A stretch of 20,645 nt of DNA from JBKBXU01 sp046313675 (lineage in GTDB: Bacteria; Bacteroidota; Bacteroidia; Cytophagales; Cytophagaceae): positions 1-20,645 of the forward strand of contig JBKBXU010000035.1 in NCBI GenBank assembly GCA_046313675.1, in the 5' to 3' direction. Below the pieces are notes generated by a model, which was given only the letters and a program-made list of their open reading frames with translations, had not been told where the DNA came from and did not search any database. Every line of letters starts with the position of its first letter. Position 1 is the first letter of the stretch. The position numbers and the translations under genes are program-made. Positions 1-7,796 of the stretch are shown piece by piece.

Positions 1-1
1 A

Positions 2-457
2 GATGTTGTCATTATTTTTCTAACATCCAGAGGAGAAGAATATTCTGAAATAGCGGCTTTTGAAGCAGGAGCGAATGATTATATCATTAAACCTGTTAAG
101 CCACGCGCGCTTATGAGCAGGATTTCCTCTTATATAAATCGGGAAAATAACCCAACTAGGAAGGATACGTTAATAAGCATTAAAAACCTAACAATTGACA
201 GGGAAAGTTTTACCGTGCTTAAAGATAAAGAGAAGGTAATTCTGGCTAAAAAAGAATTTGAACTACTCTATTTTTTATGCCAGAATCCCAATAAAATCTT
301 TAACAGGGATGATTTGTTGAAAAGAGTTTGGGGAACAGATGTATGTGTGGTTTCAAGGACGGTTGATGTACATATCCGGAAGATTCGTGAAAAGATTGGC
401 GAGAGTTATATTAATACAGTAAAAGGAATAGGTTATAAATTTGAATCAGAGGAGTAG
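2..457 (+). CDS. OmpR-family response regulator, 5' end missing
   Basis: The reading frame is open from base 2, so the gene enters from outside the window; an ATG at 113 is internal, not the start. The first ~37 codons give the end of a receiver domain: a beta-4/alpha-4 stretch with FLTSR and then GANDYIIKPVKPR, whose KP is the conserved lysine-proline of receiver domains. The phosphoacceptor Asp lies off the window. After a linker, about 100 residues form a winged-helix OmpR/PhoB DNA-binding domain, with the typical KEFELLYFLCQNP, RDDLLKRVWG, RTVDVHIRKIREKIG and VKGIGYKF segments. It is therefore a two-component transcription regulator. A partner histidine kinase would be expected upstream, outside the window; downstream lies an unrelated DUF2652 gene after an 88-base gap. 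The family call is sure; the target genes are unknown. Confidence 0.93.
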   Translation, partial: DVVIIFLTSRGEEYSEIAAFEAGANDYIIKPVKPRALMSRISSYINRENNPTRKDTLISIKNLTIDRESFTVLKDKEKVILAKKEFELLYFLCQNPNKIFNRDDLLKRVWGTDVCVVSRTVDVHIRKIREKIGESYINTVKGIGYKFESEE

Positions 458-545
458 CTGAACTTGAAGTGGTTAGCCCTTAAAATTGCCCCTCTTTAAC
501 ATATTTAGGCTAGTTAGGTTATTATATAAAGTTATAATATACCAA

Positions 546-1193
546 ATGGAGCGCCTTGAGGATGTTGAAGAGATACACAAAGTCAAACCCGCACTTTTAT
601 TCATTCCTGATATAAGTGGTTATACTAAATTTCTGCACAATACCCGCCTGAGCGACAGCAAAGTGCTCATTCATAAACTTCTTGAAGTCTTAATTGATTC
701 GAATATTCTGCAGTTAAAAATTGGTGAAATTGAAGGTGATGCCGTGGTCTTTTATCAATTAGGCCCTCCTCCGGATATACACACCATCGAATGTCAGGTA
801 AAAAAGACGTTTCTGGATTTTCAGAAGGCCCTTTATGAAATGGAGCAGCAGGATACCCTCCTTGCAACAGCCAAGAATCTGACACTAAAGATCATTGTCC
901 ATTATGGAGAAATTATTACCACCGACATCAAGGGTATACCAAAGCTCTTAGGCCCTGATTTGGTACTGGCGCATAGAATTTTAAAAAATAATATTAAAAT
1001 CAAAGAGTACCTTCTTATGACGGAGCAGTATCTTCAGACTCAGAATAAAGAAGGTATCAAAAAGGCATTCTCCTGGTCCAGTCAGCATTCTGGACGTAAA
1101 AAGTACGATCACCTTGGTACAGTGCATTATAAATATTTTCCGCTTACTCCTCTCAGGAGCCTACTTCCTGAATACGATATTGTGTGTCGTTAG
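546..1193 (+). CDS. DUF2652 protein, class III nucleotide-cyclase-like fold
   Basis: A 215-residue protein that I assign to DUF2652, a family common in Bacteroidota and of unproven function. The pattern resembles a class III nucleotide cyclase catalytic domain. LLFIPDISGYTKF (Asp22) matches the first metal-binding Asp motif. EIEGDAVVFY (Asp65) matches the second, 43 residues later, where known cyclases have about 44. HYGEI near 119 matches the conserved H-x-G strand. LGPDLVLAHRILKN places Arg144 at the transition-state arginine. The transition-state Asn position appears to be Val140, so catalysis cannot be assumed; the protein could be a ligand sensor. No signal peptide or membrane segment is evident. 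I chose the ATG at 546; a TTG at 486 would add 20 hydrophobic residues and looks poorer. A TATAAT-like stretch lies just upstream. It converges on the HD-PycTM gene with 3 bases between the stop codons. Confidence 0.8.
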   Translation: MERLEDVEEIHKVKPALLFIPDISGYTKFLHNTRLSDSKVLIHKLLEVLIDSNILQLKIGEIEGDAVVFYQLGPPPDIHTIECQVKKTFLDFQKALYEMEQQDTLLATAKNLTLKIIVHYGEIITTDIKGIPKLLGPDLVLAHRILKNNIKIKEYLLMTEQYLQTQNKEGIKKAFSWSSQHSGRKKYDHLGTVHYKYFPLTPLRSLLPEYDIVCR

Positions 1194-1196
1194 CCG

Positions 1197-2414
1197 TTAT
1201 GTAGGTAAAATTCTCCGGATCTGAATAACCACATATATAGCTACAACAACAGTAATAATCAGCCCAATCATGAAGGAGAGATAAGATAAACTTAATAAAC
1301 GATATTTCTTTTTTAGAACCTTTCCAAGGAAATACAAATCCTTGATCATGTTGCCATAGAGTTTATCCTCACTCCGCATCAGGCCTATCATTTCTTCTTC
1401 AAATTCAGGCAGGCTAACATTGGTAAAATTTCCAAAAAACAGAATGCTGCTTTTAGTTTGGTAGAGCTCATCTAATGACCTGACATTTGATGTAACTTTT
1501 GGTTTTGCCGAAAGTATGGCAAATATAATGGCTGTTAAACTGGTGAGCAATAAGCAAATAATAGGAAATATTACCTTTTGGTCTTCGCTGAAACTGGCTC
1601 CGAATATGGAAAACTTTGCTCCTACGATGGTAAGTGTAATGGAAATAATCAGTGAGTTGATGCTAATCATCATATTGGCTTTGTTGTCGGCAATTGAGCT
1701 AAGATTGATGTGGTTGCGATATACACTTCGGAACATGGTTTCTATACCACGTTTGGGCTGAGCTTTAATCCGGTCCTTATCTTCAAGTTCTTTTCCCTGC
1801 TTTTTTTCCAGTTTCTGAAGCTTCTGTCTTTGCTCCTGAATATTTAAGGTGAGCTGAGAGCCATATAATTCCTGGGCATATTGCGTATGAAAATGCACAG
1901 AAGACAGGAAAGTTAGCTGGGACTTTTCCCACTCTACATCGTCACAGGATACAATTCCTAAATTTTCCCATTCGGCTCTAAGAAGATCTGACTTACTGAA
2001 AAAGGTTGTACTCCCTACATTACTAAGATCGGCATCTACCAGTATTTCGCTTAGAAGATTTTCCGGCTCTTTTCCTCTCTCAGTGGCTGCTATAAGTGTC
2101 AGTATGCGAGCTAGTTTTTCTTTCGGATAGTTTCGTTCTTTTAAGTAGTTCTCAGCAAGTTCAAAGCTTTTCTGTTCATGTTTTTTATAATCATGAATGT
2201 ATCCGGTATCATGAAACCAGGCCGCAAGTATTAAAATCTCCACATCACTTTCAGATACTTCATAGCCTTTTAATAGTTTCTTGCATGCTTCTACCGTCTC
2301 TAGTGTGTGTTGGTAGTTATGAAAAACAAAGTCCTGAGACAGGTGATTTTTATACAGGTCAAAAACGTACGCATTAACTTCATCAAAAAGTTTACCGTCT
2401 TGGGAAAAACTCAT
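1197..2414 (-). CDS. HD phosphohydrolase fused to PycTM-type (Pycsar effector-like) membrane domain
   Basis: A 405-residue two-part protein. Residues ~10-180 are an HD-superfamily metal-dependent phosphohydrolase: His36 in HNYQHT, the His68-Asp69 pair in AAWFHDTGY, and DADLSN at 127-132. Residues ~190-220 are charged and probably coiled coil. Residues ~223-400 match the PycTM-type effector domain: a conserved YRNHINLSSIADNKAN segment (~232-247), then predicted membrane helices at ~248-266, ~281-303 and ~378-399. In Pycsar antiphage systems a cyclic pyrimidine nucleotide made by a class III cyclase activates PycTM, which damages the inner membrane. Here the attached HD domain could cleave a nucleotide signal; that is inference. 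The neighbour converging on it has a cyclase-like fold but is not co-transcribed with it. The divergent barrel gene starts 95 bases away. The start fits the N-terminus of the HD domain. Confidence 0.85.
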   Translation of the reverse strand: MSFSQDGKLFDEVNAYVFDLYKNHLSQDFVFHNYQHTLETVEACKKLLKGYEVSESDVEILILAAWFHDTGYIHDYKKHEQKSFELAENYLKERNYPKEKLARILTLIAATERGKEPENLLSEILVDADLSNVGSTTFFSKSDLLRAEWENLGIVSCDDVEWEKSQLTFLSSVHFHTQYAQELYGSQLTLNIQEQRQKLQKLEKKQGKELEDKDRIKAQPKRGIETMFRSVYRNHINLSSIADNKANMMISINSLIISITLTIVGAKFSIFGASFSEDQKVIFPIICLLLTSLTAIIFAILSAKPKVTSNVRSLDELYQTKSSILFFGNFTNVSLPEFEEEMIGLMRSEDKLYGNMIKDLYFLGKVLKKKYRLLSLSYLSFMIGLIITVVVAIYVVIQIRRILPT

Positions 2415-2509
2415 TTGTAAAAAATTTATTTAGTCTTACTATTCTATCTAATAACCAAACTCCTTAATTCTTGTTATAACTAATCAGGTTTGACTATTTT
2501 TTTCATCAG

Positions 2510-5500
2510 ATGATCCGATTTTTAGTAGTTGTTTTTTCTTTTTATTTATCAGCCTGCTCTTATAAGCCATGGATACACCGAAGTGAACAAAATAGGGAAC
2601 TAATAACCCCTGATGCTGAAGTTTTTCATTCGATTTATCTGATTGGAGATGCAGGAGAGCCCCAGTTAGGGCAGCAGGAGCCTGTACTGCAATTGCTTCG
2701 GCAGCATCTTGAGGGAGATTCAAATAGCAGTGTTATTTTTCTTGGGGATAATATATACCGGAGAGGGCTGCCGGCTGAAGGTGCATCGAATCGGGAACAG
2801 GCGGAACAGCGCCTCACGGAGCAGTTGTTAATCCTGGAGAACTATAAGGGGCGTCCGTTTTTTGTTTCAGGAAATCATGATTGGGACTATATGGGTGAAG
2901 GAGGGTTTGCTGCCATACTCAGACAGGAACAATTTATAGAACAGTATCTTGGCAAACGAAATGTTTTTATTCCAGGGGATGGTTGTCCCGGCCCTTATCC
3001 TGTAAGGCTGTCAGAAAACACGATTTTAATTGCTATTGATTCTCAGTGGTGGCTTCATGAACATCTCAAACCCTACGGTAACTGCGGGGATTGCCCGGCA
3101 AGAAATGAAAACGATTTTCTGATCCGCCTGGAGGATCTTCTGAATAAATATTCCAATGAGCATATTGTTATTGCCGCTCATCATCCATTGGTGAGTAATG
3201 GAAATCATGGCGGATATTTTAATCTTAAAGATCATCTTTTTCCCCTTACACTCGTCAGAAGAAAGTTGTATATACCCATGCCCTTAATAGGTTCTTTATA
3301 TCCGCTATACCGTTCATTTGGTGGTACTGCTCAGGATATTGCCCACTACAGATACCAGGAGTATGTAAACAGTCTTTTGTTAAGCATTGGAGACCGGCCT
3401 AATGTAACCTTTGTAGCGGGGCATGATCACAATCTTCAGTTTCATCGGCTGGGTAATCTTTCACACATTATAAGCGGTTCAGGAAGTAAGACCGATCATG
3501 TCAGAGGCGGTAGAGGTGCTTCATTCACATATAAGGAAAAGGGTTTCTGCAGAATCCGCTATTATTCAAATGGGGAAACACATGCGGAATACTTCGTTCC
3601 TAAAGACAATGAGCAAAAGCAGAAAATGGTTTTTGGCACTACATTGTATACATTAAGAGAAGACATCCCACCTTTATATTGCACACTTCCTGCCGTTGCG
3701 TATGCTGATAGCATGGTGAGTACTACCATAGTGGAGGATGCGAAAAAAATTCCTCAAAACCGATGGTTGTTGAAGAATGCATATCATACTTTGTGGAGGG
3801 AAAGGGTCAACATTCCATTAATGGATCTCAGAGAACAGGAAGGTGGCTTACTGCCTATTGGTCGAACGTTTGATCCGGGCTTGTCACTGCGCCTGATGAA
3901 CATAAATGAAGAGAATTTTTTGTTTGACCTCACCCAAAAAATTGTTACTGACCCCTCTGCTTCACAGTGGATGGATTTACGTTATTCTCAACGTTCACGC
4001 ATTACGGGGCAGCACCCCTTTGCCACTCTTTCTGCGGAATACTATTCATCTGTTTTGCAGCTTTTGCATACAAAATCAACACTCCGTAAGATGCCGGATG
4101 ATGATTGCCTTGGGCCTTTTCGTGAAGAATTCGGTAATCAGACAGGATTCTTTAGGGAGCAGGCTACAGGAGAACATCCTGAAAAAGAATATCTGGGAGG
4201 AGCGGAAACTCTCATTGGATATACCCGTCTGCTTGATCTTTTAGAGCGGGATTACACACACCAGATCGATACCATGGAGTATCTTAAAAGTCGCCTTTTA
4301 GACATGTTGTTGGGAGATTGGAACAGGGATGAAGACAGCTATCGCTGGGCAGGATTTAAAAAAGATGGGCGAACCATTTTCAGGCCGGTGGCTATAAACA
4401 GGGAGCATGCGTTCTATAATTCAATAGGCATAGTTGCCTGGCTTAGTCACAGATCCTGGGGATTGGCAGAAATAGAAAATTTTGACAAAGACTATAGAAA
4501 TGCCTGGAATCTTAACCGTATCGCCAATCCAATGGATCGCCGACTGCTTTCTTTTACAGAATGGAGCCAGTGGGAAAGTGTACTGCGGCAAATCCAGAAT
4601 CAATTATCAGATCAGGAAATACAAGAAGGTTTAAATACTTTTCCTGAAGAAATTTCCTCATCCCATAAGGAAGAGTTGTTTGCCAAGCTTAAAAACAGAA
4701 GGGAGACGCTCATAGATGTAGGACGAAGGTATTATCTAAGGGTGGTAAACTACGTGGATTTATATGGGACAGACGAAAGTGAACTGTTTGAAATTCATCG
4801 GGTGGATAATATCAGAACAGAAGTCAGGGTTACCCGCTTAGACGAAGACCTGGAACCTGCGGAAGTGATTTCCCATAGAATTTATTTTACGGCAAAGACT
4901 AATGAGATCCGGGTGTATAGCATGGGCGGATCGGATGTGATTCAGGTAACCGGAACAGCCAATCGAGGCCCGATACTTAGACTAATAGGAGGAAACGGGC
5001 ATGATACCTACTATGACAGCTCATCCCTTGGCAGAGGTGCTGTACAGATTTATGATCTCGCGGAAGGAAATACCATTGAAAAAGGCCCGGATACCCGCTT
5101 ACGTTTAAGTTATGATGAGAGGGTATATTCTCCGGATATGGTCAGCTATTTTGAAAATCAGCGGCAGCCGTATTCGGATATGCATTACAACATCGATGAT
5201 GGCTTGTTTCTATACCTTGGAGGAACCCATACCAGCTATGGATTTCGAAGAAACCCCTATAAATCCCGCCATCGCATTTCGGTAGGACGGGCCTTTCTGA
5301 CAGGATCAAACCACTTTTCTTATGTGGGCGACCATAGAAACATTGTGGGAAATAATCATTGGGGCAATACGGTATCCTTGTTCCTGCCCTATTTTATGAA
5401 TGTATTCCAACCAGATGGAAGCTATCAAAGCCTTTTTATGGATCATTTAAAGGCATATTCCTATTTCTACCGTCAACCTTATTCATTTCTCCGAACAGGC

Positions 5501-6145
5501 TTAGGTGTTCATGCAGAATTTTTTCATTTGCCTGAGGGTCCTCCGGATAGAATTTCTGGAGAGCCCATAGAGGAAACAGTGTTTCATGCCGGATTAAGAT
5601 ATTTTTTCGAAGTGGGAACCCGCGACCAAAATCATAATCCTACCCGGGGTATAATATTGCGAGGAAATGCCATTTTTAATAAAAACCTTCATGGCCTGAA
5701 TGGGTTTTTTCAACGTTATTCATCCGACTTTACATTTTATATAAGCCCTAACATACCTTTTCAATTGACCCTGGCTAGCCGGACGGGCGCAGCTGCTACC
5801 GGTGGAGAATTTGAATTTTATCAGGCCAATGCACTGGGGCAGGCAGAAAACCTGCGAGGCTTCAGAAGAACCAGGTTTTTGGGAGCAAATATATTTTATC
5901 AGAACACAGAAATACGAAGCCAAGTGGTTCGATTCCGTCTGGCATATGTTCCTGTTATGGCCGGTATTTCCGCTCACAGCGATCTTGGAAGAGCCTGGGG
6001 AAATTACGCTCACGATACTTCCTGGCATTTCGGTTATGGAGGTGGTGCCTGGTTAAATTTTTATAACCGTATTATTGTTTCAGGCGCCTATACTATTTCT
6101 GAGGAAGAGCGGTTGGTGACTATGCAATTGGGGTTTCCTTTTTGA
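2510..6145 (+). CDS. Lipoprotein metallophosphoesterase fused to a BamA/surface-antigen-type outer-membrane barrel
   Basis: A 1211-residue envelope protein. The N-terminus has a short hydrophobic segment ending in the lipobox LSAC, so Cys16 should be lipidated. Residues ~40-370 are a calcineurin-like phosphoesterase with all usual metal motifs: GDAGE (Asp47), GDN (79-81), GNHD (121-124), AAHHP (His224) and GHDH (304-307). The middle, ~370-880, has no fold I recognise; it contains GGNGHDTYYD near 826, similar to a calcium-binding RTX-type turn. From about residue 885 to the end are alternating aromatic/polar strands typical of a surface-antigen (D15/BamA) barrel, ending in QLGFPF. It probably hydrolyses phosphoesters at the cell surface or in the periplasm, with the barrel inserted in the outer membrane; substrate unknown. 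A 13-base-pair terminator-like hairpin follows 5 bases after the stop. The 3' end is partly duplicated at 7797-7981. Confidence 0.9.
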   Translation: MIRFLVVVFSFYLSACSYKPWIHRSEQNRELITPDAEVFHSIYLIGDAGEPQLGQQEPVLQLLRQHLEGDSNSSVIFLGDNIYRRGLPAEGASNREQAEQRLTEQLLILENYKGRPFFVSGNHDWDYMGEGGFAAILRQEQFIEQYLGKRNVFIPGDGCPGPYPVRLSENTILIAIDSQWWLHEHLKPYGNCGDCPARNENDFLIRLEDLLNKYSNEHIVIAAHHPLVSNGNHGGYFNLKDHLFPLTLVRRKLYIPMPLIGSLYPLYRSFGGTAQDIAHYRYQEYVNSLLLSIGDRPNVTFVAGHDHNLQFHRLGNLSHIISGSGSKTDHVRGGRGASFTYKEKGFCRIRYYSNGETHAEYFVPKDNEQKQKMVFGTTLYTLREDIPPLYCTLPAVAYADSMVSTTIVEDAKKIPQNRWLLKNAYHTLWRERVNIPLMDLREQEGGLLPIGRTFDPGLSLRLMNINEENFLFDLTQKIVTDPSASQWMDLRYSQRSRITGQHPFATLSAEYYSSVLQLLHTKSTLRKMPDDDCLGPFREEFGNQTGFFREQATGEHPEKEYLGGAETLIGYTRLLDLLERDYTHQIDTMEYLKSRLLDMLLGDWNRDEDSYRWAGFKKDGRTIFRPVAINREHAFYNSIGIVAWLSHRSWGLAEIENFDKDYRNAWNLNRIANPMDRRLLSFTEWSQWESVLRQIQNQLSDQEIQEGLNTFPEEISSSHKEELFAKLKNRRETLIDVGRRYYLRVVNYVDLYGTDESELFEIHRVDNIRTEVRVTRLDEDLEPAEVISHRIYFTAKTNEIRVYSMGGSDVIQVTGTANRGPILRLIGGNGHDTYYDSSSLGRGAVQIYDLAEGNTIEKGPDTRLRLSYDERVYSPDMVSYFENQRQPYSDMHYNIDDGLFLYLGGTHTSYGFRRNPYKSRHRISVGRAFLTGSNHFSYVGDHRNIVGNNHWGNTVSLFLPYFMNVFQPDGSYQSLFMDHLKAYSYFYRQPYSFLRTGLGVHAEFFHLPEGPPDRISGEPIEETVFHAGLRYFFEVGTRDQNHNPTRGIILRGNAIFNKNLHGLNGFFQRYSSDFTFYISPNIPFQLTLASRTGAAATGGEFEFYQANALGQAENLRGFRRTRFLGANIFYQNTEIRSQVVRFRLAYVPVMAGISAHSDLGRAWGNYAHDTSWHFGYGGGAWLNFYNRIIVSGAYTISEEERLVTMQLGFPF

Positions 6146-6212
6146 ATAATAACGCTGAAAGGGATTTGAACCCTTTCGGCGTTCACGAGTCACCTATATC
6201 CATGCAACAATA
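6023..6212 (+). repeat. Repeat A, copy 1 (3' end of the barrel gene plus its hairpin)
   Basis: This stretch covers the last 41 codons of the phosphoesterase-barrel gene, the hairpin after it and about 29 bases beyond. It matches 7797-7981 with no gap in the coding part (6 differences in 123 bases) and small indels after the hairpin. It is the intact copy: open frame and an undamaged hairpin stem. The two copies are direct repeats about 1.77 kb apart and bracket the first AAA ATPase gene. Confidence 0.9.
6151..6183. terminator. Bidirectional terminator-like hairpin after the barrel gene
   Basis: Arms AACGCTGAAAGGG (6151-6163) and CCCTTTCGGCGTT (6171-6183) pair over 13 bases with one G-T wobble around a 7-base loop. 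It begins 5 bases past the stop of the plus-strand gene and about 210 bases past the end of the minus-strand ATPase gene, so it could end transcription from both sides. No T-run follows on either strand, so it is terminator-like rather than canonical. Confidence 0.6.
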
Positions 6213-6239
6213 ATAGTTATGCGGGAGAAAATGGTCAAT

Positions 6240-6305
6240 AAAACCTTCGACTATAATCGAAATAGATATTTACTAATCGACAATCTTCCGGTATAATCGA
6301 AGGTT
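6240..6305. repeat. Repeat R, copy 1, with nested inverted repeats
   Basis: Bases 6240-6264 match 9245-9269 exactly over 25 bases. Within it TTCGA and TCGAA (6246-6250, 6257-6261) form a dyad with a 6-base spacer. A longer perfect inverted repeat, AACCTTCGA at 6242-6250 and TCGAAGGTT at 6297-6305, bounds the whole element. The word ATAATCGAA stands at 6253-6261 and 6293-6301, exactly 40 bases apart. Copy 2 is the upstream region of the second ATPase gene, so copy 1 may be a displaced or orphaned operator. No promoter -7 box is seen at the equivalent place here. Confidence 0.75.
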
Positions 6306-6311
6306 GTAATT

Positions 6312-6348
6312 TTTTCCCTGAATTTAGCGAAGGCAATTGCAGGGAAAA
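6312..6348. repeat. Inverted repeat, 9-base arms
   Basis: TTTTCCCTG at 6312-6320 pairs with CAGGGAAAA at 6340-6348 around a 19-base loop. It lies between repeat R copy 1 and the 3' end of the first ATPase gene. On either strand the stem ends in a short T or A run, so it could act as a weak terminator for the minus-strand ATPase transcript, but the long loop argues for low efficiency. The role is unknown. Confidence 0.4.
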
Positions 6349-6393
6349 TGCAAAAGGAATCTTCACCTAGGATTAAAATCCGGGACGTTTCCA

Positions 6394-7596
6394 TCAATAT
6401 AACAAACCAAACAACCATAAGGGTATCTTATTTCCGGAACCCACTTCTAAATTATCTGCCACTATCCATGAATTCTCTACATTCATAATCTGTTTACTTG
6501 TTTTGTTTTTGCCGCCAACTTCAAAAGTCATTGTTTGGTCAACTACAAAATCTCCTTTCTCTGAATATTGCACAAGATGTTTGTAGCTGATTTGATTAAG
6601 AAAAAAGGTTTCTCGTAAATTGCCTGTATTGGGACATTGTTGAAATTCAGACAAAGCATACGATAGGTTAGTATTGTTAAGATACACTTTTTCTGGCTTG
6701 TTTAATAGACTTATTCCTCCTGTCTTAGCATTTAAAACTCTAATCACGTCGGCTTTTTGTAAAAAATACAGATATCTCATAAGGGTTTCTCTTGACACAT
6801 CCAGTTGTTGGCTTAGTTTAGAGATGTTCGGTTTAAAAGGTACCAAGGAGGCAATTATTGAAAGCAACTTTTTAAGTTTTGTTGAAGCGGTATAATCAAT
6901 GTTGTATACCGCAGATAAATCGTTTTCAAAGATTACATTGAGCGTTTGAAGAAGTCGAGTCCCATAACCCTCCTTATCTTCTTTATAAAAAGGATAGTAG
7001 CCTTCTTTAAGATATTCGTTATATACTTTCATTGGTTTGAATGTAGAACTTAAATCCAAAGAGATTGTATTTTTGCTGTTTAAGATTTCTTCCAATGTTA
7101 TGCTCGAAATAAGAAGCTTGTATTCATACTCCAAATATTCACGCAATGAAAGCCCCTGAAGATGGTATATTCTTGCTCTTCTGCTTAAGTCTCCCTCACC
7201 CTTATAAATCTCTAAAGTTGAGGAACCGGTTACTACGATTTTTAATTCAGGAAACGTATCGTAAATATTTTTTATTTCTCTGGACCACCCCGGGTATTTA
7301 TGGACTTCATCTACAATTAAGTATTCACCTCCAAACTGAACAAATTGCTCAGCAAGTTCCAATAAATTATTCTTTGAAAAATAGATATCATCTAAGGTAA
7401 TAAAGAGAACTTTGTCTTCTAAATAAGGTAGTTTTATATTAATGTACTGCAAGAGCAAAGTTGTTTTGCCCACTCCTCTTGCTCCAGTCATGATAATAAG
7501 TCGATTGTTCCAGTTTATTTTATTTAAAACCGGACGGATAAAGGAAGTTGGTACAGAATGTGCCTTTTGCTTAGTAGTTATAAGTAATTTCTCCAT
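6394..7596 (-). CDS. AAA_14-type ATPase (AAA ATPase 1)
   Basis: A 400-residue P-loop ATPase of the AAA_14 group common in Bacteroidota accessory DNA. Walker A is GARGVGKTT at 38-46. Walker B is YLIVDEVH with Asp96-Glu97. VVTGSST follows as sensor 1, and DLSRRARIYHLQGLSLREYL is the usual signature after the ATPase core. The C-terminal half has a winged-helix-like stretch (KLSQQLDVSRETLMRYLYFLQKA) and a DUF4143-like end, FEVGGKNKTSKQI ... IPLWLFGLLY. The full length and ending look intact. No membrane segment or signal peptide is seen. The cellular role of this family is not established; a helix-turn-helix next to an ATPase and strong dyads upstream suggest self-regulation (inference). The gene lies between two copies of repeat A and reads toward the barrel gene. 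Confidence 0.88.
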   Translation of the reverse strand: MEKLLITTKQKAHSVPTSFIRPVLNKINWNNRLIIMTGARGVGKTTLLLQYINIKLPYLEDKVLFITLDDIYFSKNNLLELAEQFVQFGGEYLIVDEVHKYPGWSREIKNIYDTFPELKIVVTGSSTLEIYKGEGDLSRRARIYHLQGLSLREYLEYEYKLLISSITLEEILNSKNTISLDLSSTFKPMKVYNEYLKEGYYPFYKEDKEGYGTRLLQTLNVIFENDLSAVYNIDYTASTKLKKLLSIIASLVPFKPNISKLSQQLDVSRETLMRYLYFLQKADVIRVLNAKTGGISLLNKPEKVYLNNTNLSYALSEFQQCPNTGNLRETFFLNQISYKHLVQYSEKGDFVVDQTMTFEVGGKNKTSKQIMNVENSWIVADNLEVGSGNKIPLWLFGLLY

Positions 7597-7603
7597 TGTA
7601 AAG

Positions 7604-7652
7604 TAAATATTGCAATATTTATTTTATTTTGCAATATAAGTATTGCAAAATA
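7604..7652 (-). promoter_or_regulatory. Two tandem operator-like dyads upstream of AAA ATPase 1
   Basis: Directly upstream of the ATPase start (ATG at 7596) there is a perfect 18-base palindrome, TAAATATTGCAATATTTA, at 7604-7621. Three bases further up is a perfect inverted repeat: arms TATTTTGCAATA (7625-7636) and TATTGCAAAATA (7641-7652) with a 4-base spacer. The word TTGCAA occurs three times (7610, 7629, 7643). Sites 8-56 bases before a start codon are where a repressor would sit. I infer autoregulation or control by a partner; the promoter itself is not clear. Confidence 0.65.
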
Positions 7653-7757
7653 GGCATTTGTCAATTGGTTTTTTTGCCGAAGAGTCTCCAGGAGCACCCA
7701 TGTTAACACATCTCACATTTAATGAAGTCTTTCCAGAAACTCTTCATCTCTCACCAT

Positions 7758-7780
7758 CCGTAGTGCCTTCGAAACTACGG
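7758..7780. repeat. Small hairpin
   Basis: CCGTAGT (7758-7764) and ACTACGG (7774-7780) pair perfectly around a 9-base loop. It lies in the gene-free stretch between the operator dyads of the first ATPase and the barrel-gene remnant. The rest of 7653-7796 shows no coding signal or further structure that I can support. Its function is unknown; it may be a fragment of a dispersed repeat. Confidence 0.4.
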
Positions 7781-7796
7781 ATAATAATATTCCCTT

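Noticed and set aside
486..545. TTG start giving the DUF2652 protein 20 extra hydrophobic residues
   Set aside because: The added segment is not a convincing signal peptide and the ATG at 546 lies just before the conserved domain.
2096..2377. A 93-codon plus-strand frame opposite the HD domain
   Set aside because: It lies wholly antisense to a well-supported domain and encodes no recognisable motif.
2485..2492. CAGGTTTG as a -7 promoter box for the barrel gene
   Set aside because: It is one base off TAnnTTTG and only 17 bases before the ATG, and no TTG lies at a fitting -33 distance; too weak to list.
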